Positions 42,477-58,378 are shown, counted from the stretch's first letter. The stretch is DNA of 64,000 nucleotides from Hydra vulgaris (GCF_038396675.1 NC_088931.1:62264501-62328500), one strand, 5' to 3'. Made by a program: numbers and translations. Notes: generated by a model from the sequence alone, not told the origin.

Positions 42477-44566
42477 ATGTTCTACATTCATCAGCTGGGA
42501 GATGTTGATGTTAAGAAACACCTCATCAACTTAAAGGTAATTATGTATTTTAATTTTACGCAGACTGTAATATAGTTTTTATAATTACATACTTTATAAC
42601 TTCTCTGCAATAAGATTTTGAGACAAAGTTCTTTAAACAAAAAAAAATAGCTCTTTTAATTAATTCCTCACTCTTTTAATAAATAATCACTAAATTAATC
42701 ACACTCTTGCAATATTGTATTTTAATAATAACAACAATGTATTTCAAACTTGTAAACATTTTTCGTGAAGAGTCAGATTATAAACAATGCTTTAAATGAC
42801 ACACTTAATAATTGTTTTAAAAAATTGTTTTTAGGTCATGCGATTAAACGATAATAATATTTGGGAAGAAAATGGACTTATTGCAAATAGACTTAAAAGA
42901 AATCTTGAAAAGGATGAACAAATATGTGCTTTTCACCGGTACACGTTTGGTATTGCATGGAGTCCTCCAAAAACATGCTTTCATCCTCACCATCTAAATA
43001 TAAAAGGAAAAAAATCTCCCGCTTTAAGGGCGTCACCAATACATGTCGTCATATCAATGTCAAAGCGATACAATGAAGTATTTTCAGTTGGTGCAATGCT
43101 GTGTTTTACCCATTTAAAGCAAGAAACTGCTTTATCTAGAGTCAACGAAAACACCAATTTATGTACAGAAACACAAACACAACAAGAACAAACATATATG
43201 ACACCTGCTACTCCAGATGAAGAATTTGATCCCGGTGATATTAATGTTTAACAGGAGATTTTGGACGAATCTCTAAGAAGCCGTGAGAGTATAACTGAGG
43301 TTCTTAATGCAAGTCCAATAAAATTTAGATTAAAAAGGAAGTTCGAATATCTGGAAGATACTACTAAAGATAAGTTAAAACGCAAGTATGTTCGCCTAGA
43401 AAACTTATTAAAGAAAAAATTTGCGGAAGCTGTTGCTCCCGGACAAGAGGAAATACTTATAGATTTTCTTAACAGTAAAAATGTTGATGAAATAAATAGC
43501 CCTCTCCCAATTGAAATTATTCGTGCTCAGAAAGTATATAAGCAAAGTGATTCCATGAGAAAGTTAGTTATCCTCTCATTATTAGACCATACTAAGTATA
43601 CCAAAAAGTTTATAATGAACACATTTGAGTGTACCAAACATCGTATAGAAACAGCAAGAAAATGGCATGCATCTCATAAAGGGTTGGCATTTCCAGAGAA
43701 GAAAGTATTCGTCCGATCTAGTCTTGATCAAACAAAGTGTGAACATTTCTTAGACTTTATATTTACAAGCGGTATTTTGCATGATGTTGCTTATGGAATA
43801 ACCAAATTAAAATACGACAGCGGTGAAGAACAAAAGATAGTGCATGCAATGCTGACGACAAAATATAGCCACGCTATCATGTTCTATCGAAAAAGTTGTA
43901 GTGAAAACAATTATATACCATTATCTGATTCAAGTTTGTGGAAAGTATTGCATGCAATAAAACCTTCAAGTCGAAAAAGCTTAGCTGGATTAGATGATGT
44001 TACTGCTTCAGGCATGAATGGTTTTCAAACATTACAAAAATTGGCACAAAGATTTAGTTCTAAATCTCTCGAAGCTGCCCTTGAAAAAGGAAAAAGGTAT
44101 TTGAAAACAAGTTATCAAACCAATTGTAGTGTCAATGACTCAAACATTTCTTCTCATAGCTCAAAACATGCCTTATCAGATCCATCTGAAAAAAATCTTC
44201 AATCCAACACAGAGATATCAGAAGTGGTATGTGCCGATTGCTACGATTTGTGCAAAGCTATCGAGATGATCAAAGAACTAAAAATTCAAAATTCTGACGA
44301 TGCTGATTCTATTTATGATTTGGAAATTGCTGTAAAGGATGTATAAAACACCTGATGAGAGATTCTCAACAGAAAAAGGCAAAAATCGAAGCTTTTAAGC
44401 AATTAAACGATGAAACTGCTTTCTGGCTTAAAGATTTTTGTCAAAAAATTCTTCCGGTTCGATACAGAGAGGGCCAAAGAGAGTATTTTGGCAAGAAAGG
44501 AATGAGTTTACATGTGGATATATTCTTCATAAAAATAGCAGGAAAGTTATTCAAACGTGTTTACTT
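42477..44566 (+). pseudogene. TTAA-element protein, N-terminal half (exons 1 and 2)
   Basis: Exon 1 (42477-42536) encodes MFYIHQLGDVDVKKHLINLK. Donor AAG/GTAATT, acceptor TTTTTAG (to 42834). Exon 2 has YTFGIAWSPPKTCFHPHH, SVGAMLCFTH, an in-frame TAA (43249-43251), QEILDESLRS, a basic helical stretch (LKRKYVRLENLLKKKF), FECTKHRIETARKWH, SGMNGFQTLQKLAQRF and CADCYDLCKAI. A frameshift at about 44345 leads to KHLMRDSQQKKAKIEAF and YFGKKGMSLHVDIFF, cut at KRVYF by the CACTA element. I recognise these motifs from uncharacterised cnidarian proteins; a transposase role is inferred from the TIR context. Confidence 0.72.
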
Positions 44567-44584
44567 CACTCTAAAAAAACTAAC

Positions 44585-44760
44585 GCCAATATAACGGATG
44601 ACTTTGAAATAAGTAAAAGCTATCCGTTATATTGGCGTTATATTTTTTTGTTTGCGTTATAATTTATGTATGCTTGATCGATTCCTTTCAAATGATAAAC
44701 TTTATCCGTTATATTCTTCCCTTAAATTCATCCGTTATATTTATCCGTTATATTATTTTA
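44585..44760. repeat. left subterminal repeats of the CACTA element
   Basis: Several ATATAACGG / CCGTTATAT and GCGTTATA motifs in both orientations, including an inverted pair GCCAATATAACGGAT and ATCCGTTATATTGGC (44584-44598, 44622-44636). Probable binding sites of the element's own proteins. Confidence 0.75.
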
Positions 44761-44816
44761 TTCTCAGGCTATTTTTTTCCAAATTTATGTATTCATTATA
44801 TAAAAATATTAATAAC

Positions 44817-48022
<3,206 letters not shown>

Positions 48023-48691
48023 GTATTTCAAATCAGCTAACACAATAAACTAGTTAAAATTTTATATCTTCAAAACTATACATGATCATATTTCAGGCTT
48101 ATCTTTATTAAAGTACTTATATATTATTATTATTTATATATTACGATTATTAAAAAAAATTTTTTCTCCATTATAATTGAAGTTTGAAAGAAATTGAGAT
48201 GAGTTGGAAAGTTTATTTTGATAGTTATTTTTTATCCATTTATAAAAATTAAAATGATATAATAAAATTTGAGTGCTTTTAAAGCGTAGTAGGTGAGGAC
48301 TTTACAATAATAGAAAGTCTAGAGTAACTTAACTGTCTTAAAACTACTTAGTAACCTATTTATCTCCTTAATGTTTCAAGTCTTTTTTTTGTGTGTTTGC
48401 TTTTTAATATTGATTAAGGGTTAGCCATAGTTTCTTCAATATTCATAATATTGAGTGTCATTTTTTAGTTTCAAGCAAAACAATATATATTGTTATGAAG
48501 TATAAGCAACTGTTTTTGATACTTTCTGTGTCTTGTTAACCATAATTTTAAGCATATGTATTTTAAGTGTAAAAATATATATTTTAAGTATAAAAATTGT
48601 TATTTCAAGTTATTATTTACTAATCTTGTTATTTTACTTTTTCATTTAAAATTATTTTTCTTATTGCTTTTTAGAACTAATATATTTTTAG
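48023..48691. other. spacer between the two CACTA genes
   Basis: AT-rich, no coding seen. It may hold the promoter of the second gene. Confidence 0.45.
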
Positions 48692-50539
48692 ATGTCCAAA
48701 GTTAAACTTCCTCAATCAGATGTCGAACTTCTGCTGACTTATTTTTCTGTGCCAGTTATAGAATTGCTCAATGGAGTTAGTAATGTTTTTGTATTGAAAG
48801 AATTGAAGAATGCGCTAACTCAATTTGCATCATTAAAGGTGAGAGCTAATGACAATTATGGTAACAGGGAGTTCTTTTCGCGACTCAAGATTACTTTGAA
48901 AAACCTCTATCCTCAGTTCAAAGATGATTGGGTATGTTTTTGTGATTTCCTACTTTTTTCTTTTTAACTGAATTATAATAATACAATGCAATCTTTAAAA
49001 ACATGTTTTTTGCTAAAATGTTATTAAGAAAGTACTAATTAATATAAATGCATTGCTAAAACAATAATGTTGTAGGTGGTGAGGATAGACACGTTTTGTT
49101 AGTAAAAATTCTTTATTATAAAATTATTAGAAAAAACGAGCACAATAAATTTAATTGCTTCTACTTAGACCATCTTGAATAAGTTGACAGAAAACAAAGT
49201 CACTGGTGGTGTAGGGTTTCTTTTTTTCTATTACATTTTTATTTTTTCATTTCATTTTTATTTTATAAACTAAACAAAAAATAGTTTAAGCCAAAAGGTT
49301 GATTTGCTGAACACCAAGTGTTTAATATTAAATAAAACTACTTTCATTACACCTACTGTTACGCCCACTAATCATAGGCGTAACTGTATATACATCATTA
49401 AAACAGTATTATTTAGTTATGTCGTGACTATGATTATTTAGTTTAATCAACAGTTTTGAAAATTTATTGTTTTTAGGAGCCAATGTTTGTACAGATAAGT
49501 AACAATCTTCGTCAACAAAGATGGTCAAAGATGCATGAAAGTTCCCCAAAATTTTTCCAACTGGCTAGAGGGCATAATACTTTAGCAATCAAGGAGATTG
49601 TAGCATGTGCTGAACCAGTTTTATCAACCAATGAAATTGAGGCAGAGATAAAGGTATATTTCCTTTTTTTTAGTTTAACATGTTTTATATAAACTTGTTT
49701 ATTGTTTCGAAATCCTTGAATATAAGTGTTTTTTGTGTTGATATGAAAGATTTTATTGATAGCCAAAGTATATATTTTTTAATCAAAGATACCATTTATG
49801 TTTTTGAAATTTTACTGTAAACTACTAATTATTTGTGTTAACTGTATAACAGAACAAACTCGGAAAAGCTATACCATCAATTGCTGTATTGAGCATCCTT
49901 AACAGAAACTTGTTTTACCACCAAATATTTGAACATGTTCCAGATAGACTCAAAATGGCTCCATCTCTTCTCATTGATGAGTTCAAGCGATTTTTTCACC
50001 AACATGAAAATGTTGTTAGCAGCTCTAGATTATTTATTAAGGCCGCATTTAAAGATAATGCAAATATTATTTCAAGTGTAGTGGAACTGTAAAGTATGTT
50101 TATTTCTCGAAAAAGTAAAAATTTTCTTTTTTTGCAATCACACGTAAGTTTTTTTAATATCTTATTAATGATTTTTTTGATTGGTTTACCTTTAAAAGTA
50201 TAATTTTAAACAAACTACATAAATTATGATTTTTCTTATTAGGCTGATAACATCGATGCAGAACTTGCACTTCCCTCATTGTATGGTCCACAAGTAGTGC
50301 TCAATGGTTTATATTTTGGTATTCGGTCACGAACTGGAATTGAATTATGTGCTACACAAATATTATGCATGGAGGAAGTTATAGCTTCAATAATAGCAGT
50401 ATATTATCTTAAAGATTTATGCTATCCATCTTGTTTTGCCCAGTTACTTGGGATTTTCCAAGAAACTATTCTAAAAATCAACTACCCTCATAAATCAAAG
50501 GCTGCAGCAAGATATGTGTTAAAATTCAGTAGTTCATAA
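48692..50539 (+). CDS. second gene of the CACTA element, function unknown
   Basis: Exon 1 48692-48931 (MSKVKLPQSDVELLLTYF to KDDW, 80 codons), donor TGG/GTATGT. Exon 2 49477-49653 (EPMFVQISNNLRQQRW to AEIK, 59 codons), donor AAG/GTATAT. Exon 3 from 49853 (NKLGKAIPSIAVLSIL to SSVVEL, stop 50090-50092). Exon 4 from 50243 (ADNIDAELALPSLYGPQVVL to VLKFSSS, TAA 50537-50539). Exons 1-2-3 join in phase 0 with good acceptors. The exon 3 to 4 junction is unresolved: a GTAAGT at about 50145 lies past the stop, so either a lesion or another splice exists. No domain recognised; the position suggests a TNPA-like accessory DNA-binding role, which is inference only. Confidence 0.55.
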
Positions 50540-50939
50540 ATTTTTAAAAGTTTTTTTATACATTTAAAAATGGAGAATGGTAATTTCTTTGAATTTAATC
50601 ATAAATTATTTTCTTGTCTTTTCGTTTTTGTTACAAAATTAAAGTAATAATACCTAAATAAAATATATAACCCATTATTTAAGCTAATTGAAATTTAATT
50701 AAATATGATGATGTGCAAACTTCTAATCTTGTATAATCTTTATTTTAATATTATTTTAAAATTCTTTGTGGTATTTAAACTGACTTAAATATTAACATGT
50801 ATATTTAACAAGTGCATGTATATTTAATGTATATTTATTAATACACACTATACAGTATACAGTATTTTTTATCATTATTTTTAAAGTTGACATTTGCTTA
50901 TCAAACTTTCTATTTTATAAACTTTAGGTACATCGACAT
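50540..50939. other. spacer in the CACTA element
   Basis: No feature beyond AT-richness and a TATACAGTATACAGTATT near-repeat at about 50850. Confidence 0.4.
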
Positions 50940-50946
50940 CTAGTAC

Positions 50947-51156
50947 ATAGTAGCCTTGTTTTAAAGCGTTAAGCGTTGAGCGCTTTTTGTAAGCGTTAAG
51001 CTATTTTAAGCAGTAAGGGATTTTGATTATGCTAATTATTATTAATTTTTTTTTTTTAATAAAATTAAAAATTGCTTTATCAAAATATCTTACTGATTAA
51101 AATAGCTAAATGCAATCAAAAAGCGCTCTACGCTTAACGCTTTAAAACAAGGCCTG
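50947..51156. mobile_element. MITE with CTAGTAC duplication
   Basis: Left end AGCCTTGTTTTAAAGCGTTA and right end (inverted) AGGCCTTGTTTTAAAGCGTT share a 40-bp TIR that continues AAGCG--GAGCGCTTTTTG. CTAGTAC flanks it at 50940-50946 and 51157-51163. Its presence in the CACTA element makes it the youngest visible layer of the stack. Confidence 0.78.
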
Positions 51157-51163
51157 CTAGTAC

Positions 51164-52480
51164 CAGTGGTAAAGTTACATGTATCTTTTCACGACGAGTA
51201 TCTTTTCACAACGATTCCTTAAATTTGGAAGGGATTATTTGTTTTTTATTTTATTTTGTATTTATTAGTGGCACCAACATTCAGCAATGGTAAGGTTATA
51301 TCTTTTCAAAATGGTTATAATTAACCAATTAAATGATTATATATTATACCCTTTTTATATTGTATTTTTAAGGGGCAAGAGTATCTGTGCCAATTGATGG
51401 TATTATTGATTATATCTTTTCAAAATCATTATAAGTAGCATACAATTTAAAGATGTTTATAAACATTTTCAATATAAATAAACATTTTATAAATTTTAAA
51501 GTTGTTGTGTGCTTATCAACCTTTTCATTATATAGACTTCAGTAGCTTAGACATCTGGTGTAACAACAGGGGTAAAGTCACAAGTATCTTTTGACTACAA
51601 GTATATATTCCATATATTTTGAAGGAGTTGCCTGTTTGTTTTCTTTTGAATTTTTTATTTATTAGTTACATCAACATCTAGTTGCAATGGTAAAGTTGTA
51701 TCTTTTCGAAATAGTTCGAATTAAGCAATCAAATGATTTTATGTTATACCTTTTTATAAGGTGTTTTTTCAATGATAATCTTACAGAATATTAATTTTAA
51801 AGATATTTTTTTGCTATATATCTATTGCATATTGTAGTCTTTAATGACATTTACATCTAGTAGCAATGGTAAGGTATCTTTTCAAAATGATTATAAAGGA
51901 CTTAGTAAAAGATGTCTTTTTAAATTATTGTTCACTTTATTTTGTAATCTTTAGAGGCAACAAAATCTAGTACCAGTGGTAAAGTTACATGTATCTTTTC
52001 AATACGAATTATCTTATCTTATGTATTTTGTAGTCTTTAATGATAGAGCTTTGTTAAATATTTTTTTCAAAATGATTATAAAACTTAGTATGAAGAAATG
52101 TCGTTTTAAATTATTATTTTTTAATCTTTAATGGCGACATCATTTGATACCAGTGGTAAAGTTACATGTATCTTTTCATATTCCATAACTGTTAAAGGAG
52201 TCATATGCTTATTATCCTTTTTATTTTGTATTCTTTAGTGGCATCGACACTTGGAAGCAATGTTAAGGTTATATCTTTTCAAAATGTTTGTAAAAGACCA
52301 TATTTGAATCTTAGAGATTATTATATAATCATACCAATCATATATGAATCTTAAAGATTATTTAATATTTAAATTTTAAAGTTTCATTTGATAATTATGT
52401 TTTTTATTTTGCACTTTTTAGCGGCATCGACATTAAAAATGGTAATGATATATCTTTTCAAAATGATTATAAATGGTCAT
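51164..52480. repeat. degenerate tandem array in the CACTA element
   Basis: About nine loosely spaced copies of a unit containing (A/T)GCAATGGTAAGGTTATATC or CAGTGGTAAAGTTACATGTA, then TCTTTTCAAAATGATTATAA. Spacing varies from about 90 to 190 bp. Confidence 0.8.
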
Positions 52481-52555
52481 TATTATATATACATAATTAT
52501 TATTTCTTAAATTTTTAATTTTTTTTAATATTATGTTTGTAAACATAAGATAAGT

Positions 52556-52800
52556 AAAATAAATATAACGCCAAATATAACGCTTCAACCGTTAGTTTAT
52601 TTTTTCTAAATATAACGCCAGAGTTGAGCAAATATAACGCCAAATATAACGGATGAAGCGTTAGTTTATTTTTTCTAAATATAACGCCAATATAACGGCA
52701 GAGTTGAGCAAATATAACGCCTAATATAACGCCTAATATAACGCCTAATATAACGGTTAACTAGCGTTATATTTGCTCAACTCTGGCGTTATACTTTTTT
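52556..52800. repeat. right subterminal repeats of the CACTA element
   Basis: More than ten copies of AATATAACGC(C/T) or ATATAACGG, with the longer module GAGTTGAGCAAATATAACGC repeated and one copy inverted (52754-52790). Typical of the transposase/TNPA binding arrays of CACTA elements. Confidence 0.85.
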
Positions 52801-52831
52801 TTGTTATTTTGGTGTTAGTTTTTTTACAGTG

Positions 52832-54743
52832 TTTACTTCAATGTATAGGTGTGATCAGGGAATAGGTGATGTTGTTTCGTTAGCCACTGCAGTTTTAGAC
52901 CAATTCAGAATTGATCAACCGCATATCAAGAAAATGTTTACCAAATCTGATAATGCCGGCTGCTATCAGGGAAATCTTTCAGCTGAAGCAATCTACAATG
53001 TATGCAAAGAGAGAGATATAAAGTTGCTGAGATATGATTATAATGAACCCTGTTGTGGAAAAGATCAATGTGACAGGGAGAGTGCAGTTGTAAAGACAAT
53101 TTTAAGGAGTTACGTTGACTCTGGTAATAATCTTTTGACTGCTGAAGATATACACAAGGCTATGCATTATAGTTTTGGCGCTAAAGATGCAAAAGTAGCA
53201 GTTGCTCAAATTAGCAATGATAAAACTGTAGTTATTGGACCAAAGATTAAGAACATTAGCAACTATCACTCATTTGAGTTTGGTGAAAAAAGTATGAAGA
53301 TGTGGCGTTATTTCAATATCGGTGAGGGAATTGAACAAGAGTATGGAAATCTTAAAATTCAACCCTCGATTGAGTTGTTGTTGCCATATAGCAAAACAGA
53401 TAATTCAATTAAGCGTAACAAGTCACTTAAGGAAAAACAGAAAAGAAGTGACAGGCAATTATATTCATTAAGATTTTGCACTGAAATGAATTGTACTTTA
53501 TCATTTGAAAGCGATGCTGAGTTAGAAGAACACATGCTATCCGGTCTTCATACAGTTCCGAAATCATTAACATCATTGGATAAAGTTCGCAACTCGTTTG
53601 TTCATAAGATGAAAATTACTTCACAACTAAATATGCCAATTTCTTCATCCTCTAACAGTGCTTCCGTAAAAGACAAACCACATTGCATGAACATTTTTCT
53701 ATTGCAAGGTTGGGCATTACCAGTTCGAAGTTCTTTTAGATTTTCAAATCAGCAGAAAGAACTGTTGCATAAATACTTTATTCGTGGAGAAGAATCAGGT
53801 AATAAAATGAGCCCTGAGCAGGTTCACATGCAGCTGAGGAGAGAACTTCCGCCTGATCAATATGTAACTAGCCAACAGATAAGATCTTTATTTTCAAGGT
53901 AGGCATTGTTGCTATCAAAACTTTTGCAAATTAGATTATGTTTCTGACTGTTAAATAGTTCTTTTACAAATATGAAATTAAAATTTAGGTGAAAGTTATA
54001 ATTTTGTGTGTTTGTTTACATATGTTTAAAAATATGTACAATTGATATTGTTATAGATTTAGTAACCTGAAAAGAAAAGGTAAGCTGGTAGAACCGACAA
54101 CAGAAAATAATGAAAATAGTCAGGTTAACGATAACAAAGAAGTTTATGGCAAAAATGATGACTTTAATCTGGCAGGAGACAATGAAGATGATAATAAATA
54201 TGAGGAAGACATCGCCAATCTTGCAAAAGAAATTTGTCTTGTATGGAAAGTGAATGATTGGGTTGCTGTTGCATATGAAAAACAATGGAATATTGGATAT
54301 ATTGTGGAGGTAATATTATTCAAAGTATATATTAGTTTCAAGTTTTTATTTTGTTTTACAAAACAGTGCTCTAAAATAAAAGGAATATAAATAAAATGTA
54401 AAAATAATTTCAGAATGACATTATATAAGACTTTACAAGTTTTATTGAATGTAAGCAAAATTAAACAAATCATAAACTCTTTATTATATTATTTTAAATG
54501 TTGCGCTAATACTTTTAGGTATCTATAACTGGGATCAGAGTTAATTGTATGATTAACGGGCAAGAGAAGAATACTTTTCGCTGGCCAGTTACTACCGAGG
54601 AGATAAATAACCAAACTGATAAAATTATCTGTTTAGTAAATGCTCCTTTTCTAATTAGTGGTTGTGGCGATTATTCATTATCCGAAGAAGACTATAATAC
54701 AGTCATATCATTATTCTTAGAGAAACTTACTGCAGCAGAGTAG
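52832..54743 (+). CDS. TTAA-element protein, C-terminal half (three exons)
   Basis: Exons to 53898 (FTSMYRCDQGIGDVVSLA, KSDNAGCYQGN, LLRYDYNEPCCGKDQCDRES, MKMWRYFNIGEG, a C2H2-like CTEMNCTLSFESDAELEEHM with SGLH, GWALPVRSSFRFSNQQ, SPEQVHMQLRRELPPDQYVT), 54057-54309 (WKVNDWVAVAYEKQWNIGYI) and 54519-54743 (to TAG). All splice sites are GT/AG and phases agree. The acidic residues in YRCDQ, KSDNAGCY and DQCDRES could be a DDE triad (inference). This half has no lesion; the C-terminal WVAVAY module looks Tudor/chromo-like in size and hydrophobic pattern, but this is not certain. It is separated from its N-terminal half by the CACTA element. Confidence 0.75.
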
Positions 54744-54924
54744 AAATTATGTGTGATGTGGTGGATAATGTGTGTAAATGACTCTATTAATAAATGAAAA
54801 ACTAATTTTTAAATGGAAAAACATTTAAATGTTTGATTTATGTTTTATTTAATTAGCAATATAGTTATCTTGATGTTAGATTTTTGTTCAGTTTTTAATT
54901 CATGTTATTTCATGCGTGTGACAA

Positions 54925-55573
54925 AATCACACGAATTTTTTTTATTATTATGTTAGGACCTTTTTGTATTGACAGTTGGATATGTTTACATTTTTACAAA
55001 ACTAAGCGCCTCTGCCGTAATGGTTCATTTTGTAAGTATACTAAAACATTTTTTTCCAATTTCAAGCCTTAATATATTAATAGGCCTTAGGTATCACATA
55101 ACTTTCTTTGCATTTTTAGACTCAATACCTTTGATAATTTCAAATCCTAAAAGAAAAATTGTGTGCAACACTTCGCCGCTAGAATTAACTCCGATTAAAA
55201 GTTGACAAAAGTGATTGATTTTGTACTTTTGAACTATGATAATTAGCCAACCGCACAGTGTCACGCAACTTTTTTATATTTTTTGGAGAGAGCTTTTGGG
55301 TTACGTCTGATATTAACTACAAAAGCTATGTGCAACTTTTTGCCTTGCCAAAAAAATGGGTTCAAAGGTGGCAAAAACTAAATTTCTAAAAATTTTAAAA
55401 AAAATCTCAAAAATTTAAGCCCAGATTCCGAGTGAACGAAACATTTTTGAAATTTTTTTTTTCCCTAACAGGTTTTTTCTATATTCTGATCAATATATAA
55501 AAAATTCAAGCAATTTGGAGGAGGTCACTTCCACAGTTTCAGGAATTTGCCTGATTCTTAGAAAAAACGGCTC
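54925..55573 (-). repeat. right TIR of the TTAA element
   Basis: Inverted copy of 41270-41911. Its frame at 54969-55205 only mirrors the one at 41865-41629. Confidence 0.92.
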
Positions 55574-55577
55574 TTAA

Positions 55578-56770
55578 AGGAAAACTACATCTGTTTATTG
55601 TTTTGTTTATGTTTGAAATTTTTTTTGCTAAATTTGGTCCAGCTGAAGTAAAGAATTCATTCATTTTATTAGCTACCACTCATGGATCATCAAATATTTT
55701 ATTATCAATTTTAATAGCTTTAGGTAAAGAGCTAGCTTTCAATTTCTTACTGCCTGTAATTTCTCTTAAAACTTGCCATGTTTGCTTTGAATTATCTTTA
55801 TATTTTTCTAGTAAATTTATGTAGAATCTTTTTTTAAATTTTTTCTTTGCGTTTCAAATTTTTTAGCGTAATTCTTATAAATTGTTTTACTTTCTAATGT
55901 TCTCGTTTTTTAGATCTTTTGTAATCCATGGTGACGTGAAATATTTTTTTTTTTTTAGTATTTTATGTTTAGGAAATTTAATATCATAAATTTCAAAAAA
56001 TGTTTTTAAAAACGAATTATAAGCTAAATTAGCATCACTAGAATCTATATGTTTCCAATGAAGTAAAGATAATTGTTCCTTAAAAGCAGAGCAATTCGCT
56101 TCCGTAAAAAAACGTTTGATGAAAGGTTTATTATGGTGTAGAATTTTTTTGATGTTTGTGTTTATGGAGAAAAAAATGGGAAAGTGATCAGAGACGTCAC
56201 TTTCAATAATACCTTTTTTTAAAGATAAGTTAAAAACGTCAGTTGTAATTATATTATCTAATATAGAGGCTGATGTTGATGATATTCTGGTAGGCTTATT
56301 TATCAACGGTATCGCTCCAATTTCGAAAATGTCATTGTAAAACTTTTTAATGTTAGTATTAGTGTGGTATTCAAAACAGTTTAAATTAAAATCACCAATT
56401 ATGTAGTTTAATTTCTTTTCATGTGAACTTTTTTTAATTATATCATTATGTAAAAAGGCATTAAAATCCTCAATTACGCCATTTGGTGGGCGATAACAAC
56501 AACTTAAAATTATATTTTTGGCATTTTTAGTTAAAATTTCAATACTTAAAACCTCTTTATCGCCATCAGAAATGCTTAAGTCTGGCCTGTTAATAAACCG
56601 CAAGTATTCATTCACGTAAAAAAGAATACCACCACCTTGCTTTTTATTTTTACGCGCTAAAGAAATTAAATTAAAACCTTAAAGGTGGAGATTTGAGTTT
56701 TTAACATCATCAGAACTGCACCATGTCTCTGTAATGCATATTATGTTAAAAATATTAGAAGTTTCTTCTA
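55578..56770 (-). pseudogene. LINE-B endonuclease half
   Basis: APE-type endonuclease pieces: NIICITETWCSS (about 56740), KQGGGILFYVNEYL, IILSCCYRPPNGVIEDF, NYIIGDFNLNCF, ISSTSASILDNIITTD and SDVSDHFPIFF. A linker follows (SPWITKDLKNENIRK), then AGPNLAKKISNINKTIN and CSFPL up to the TTAA. The reading continues in 41269 and downwards as ISYLNSFELSFDEF. A poly(A) lesion near 55950 and a stop near 56680 break it. The very 5' part is missing at the minisatellite. Confidence 0.85.
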
Positions 56771-56774
56771 CTAT

Positions 56775-57085
56775 TAGAATTATTATATAGAATTATTATA
56801 TAGAAATTATTATTATATAGACTATTATTATATAGAAATTATTATATAGACTATTATTATATAGAAAATATATTATTATATAGAAACTATTATTATATAG
56901 AAATTATTATATAGACGATTATTATATAGAAAATATATTATTATATAGAAACTATTATTATATAGAAATTATTATATAGACTATTATTATATAGAAAATA
57001 TATATTATTATATAGAAAATATATAAATATATAAATATATAAAATATTATATAGAAAATATATATAGAAACTATTATTATATAGA
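56775..57085. repeat. AT-only minisatellite
   Basis: Built from TATTATATAGAAA and TATTATATAGACTAT modules in a higher-order pattern of about 65 bp (for example GAAACTATTATTATATAGAA repeating near 56884 and 56949). Confidence 0.92.
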
Positions 57086-57087
57086 AA

Positions 57088-57430
57088 TTGATCAGGTTTC
57101 AGAAATTAACCAACATCAAAAATGCGAGGTGGAATTCCAGATCTATACTAGCAATCCTGGCCTTCATTTTAATTCCTTCAACAAGGACAGCTGCAGAGAG
57201 TATGTTGATTTATATTGTATGGCTGGGCAGACCGTTGGTTTACAGACCAACTGTACAACAAAAACGACTTTAATAACTTAGCTGAACTACTGAATCCATA
57301 CAAAAAGGCTTTAAGCTCTTTGAAAAATTACTGGAAGCGAGAGCATCTATGCTACATCTCCAGAAGTAATCAATGCGCAGAGCGCGCAATCAAAAGTAAT
57401 GAAGGAAATGTATTCGTCATGCAAAAGTAA
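57088..57430 (+). pseudogene. family B gene copy 2, C-terminal piece
   Basis: Reads KLTNIKNARWNSRSILAILA, then in another frame YGWADRWFTDQLYNKNDF, LLNPYKKALSSLKNYWKRE and RSNQCAERAIKS. These match family B copy 1 (ISQAKWNSRATYLLL, RSNICA--AVKV) in the same order. The middle part of the protein is missing between this and 38930-39188, so the LINE insertion was accompanied by loss, or the two pieces come from different copies. Confidence 0.6.
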
Positions 57431-58378
57431 AGGCAAATTGCACCTTCTATTCCTTCTATGCAACAAGTAAGAGCAAGGTCAACGGTCTAAGTCATTTTTG
57501 GATTGAAAATTTATTGTATTACATGACTATGACATTCTAAATACATTTGAATACATAGTAGTATTTATGTCAAAATCAATTTTTCAATGGCGGGGTGAAC
57601 TTTTTCAAAAGATATGCAAATAATAGTTCATTTCGTGCTTTTTAGGTAAAAGTTCATCAAGCTACAGACAGGAGCATGGGATTGAAAAAAAGTCATAGCC
57701 TTAGTGCTAATTATAAGGGAAGGGAGGGGAGGGGAGAAAAGGGGGTTGGAATTTGTTACAGAAAAACCTTAAAGCAATTTATTTATAGTGTAGCTTGCGG
57801 TCAAAAGCGCATTTTTTATCAGCTGTTTTATCATTTCAATAAAATTTTATACTACAGCGAGGATTAAATGAAAAGCAAATTTTTGACAAACCAAGATTTA
57901 AGAGATTTTTTGAAGGTCGATAATTTTTAAAGCCTGATTACACTGAAAGTTTTGATTCTTGTCAGTGACTAACGTACTCAATGTAGTTTAAACAGAATTT
58001 AAGACTTTAATTATGTCTCTTTTTGAACTTCCTAAGGGTTTTGCTCAGTCGGTTTGCTTAAAATTGTTTAAATAAAACTCAAAAATATCATTAAATTGGA
58101 CATAATTATAGATCAAAAGTTTTACTTAGTGTTAAAGTCAATAAGCTTCGTAAAAAACGCACTTTTTCCACTCAGAGTTACAATGTTCTCCACTTAATAT
58201 GTAAAAATAAAAAAAAAAAGTATGGCGGTATTTGTTGGTCTTTTTCTTCTATTTCCTTGAAAAATATTTTATTGTCTAAATGTCTTTGCAATACTTAAAA
58301 TAATTCCAGCACCGAGCAAAGTACTCACTTATAAAAATAGTATTCAAAAACTTGAGATTTTACAGGTTTGGAAATTAA
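57431..58378. other. no gene recognised
   Basis: AT-rich. Contains a purine-rich stretch (GGGAAGGGAGGGGAGGGGAG, 57718-57737) and nothing else of note. Confidence 0.45.

Noticed and set aside
44560-44566. 7-bp TTTACTT target duplication of the CACTA element
   Set aside because: Joining on 7 bp breaks the host frame, while joining on 2 bp (TT) keeps it; the longer repeat is explained by the host sequence itself repeating TTTACT.
54969-55205. Protein-coding gene, also present as 41865-41629
   Set aside because: The two identical frames are the two inverted TIR copies; identity reflects the repeat, not a conserved gene.
57718-57737. G-quadruplex-forming site
   Set aside because: The G runs are broken by A in a purine tract; a quadruplex is possible but there is no gene context.
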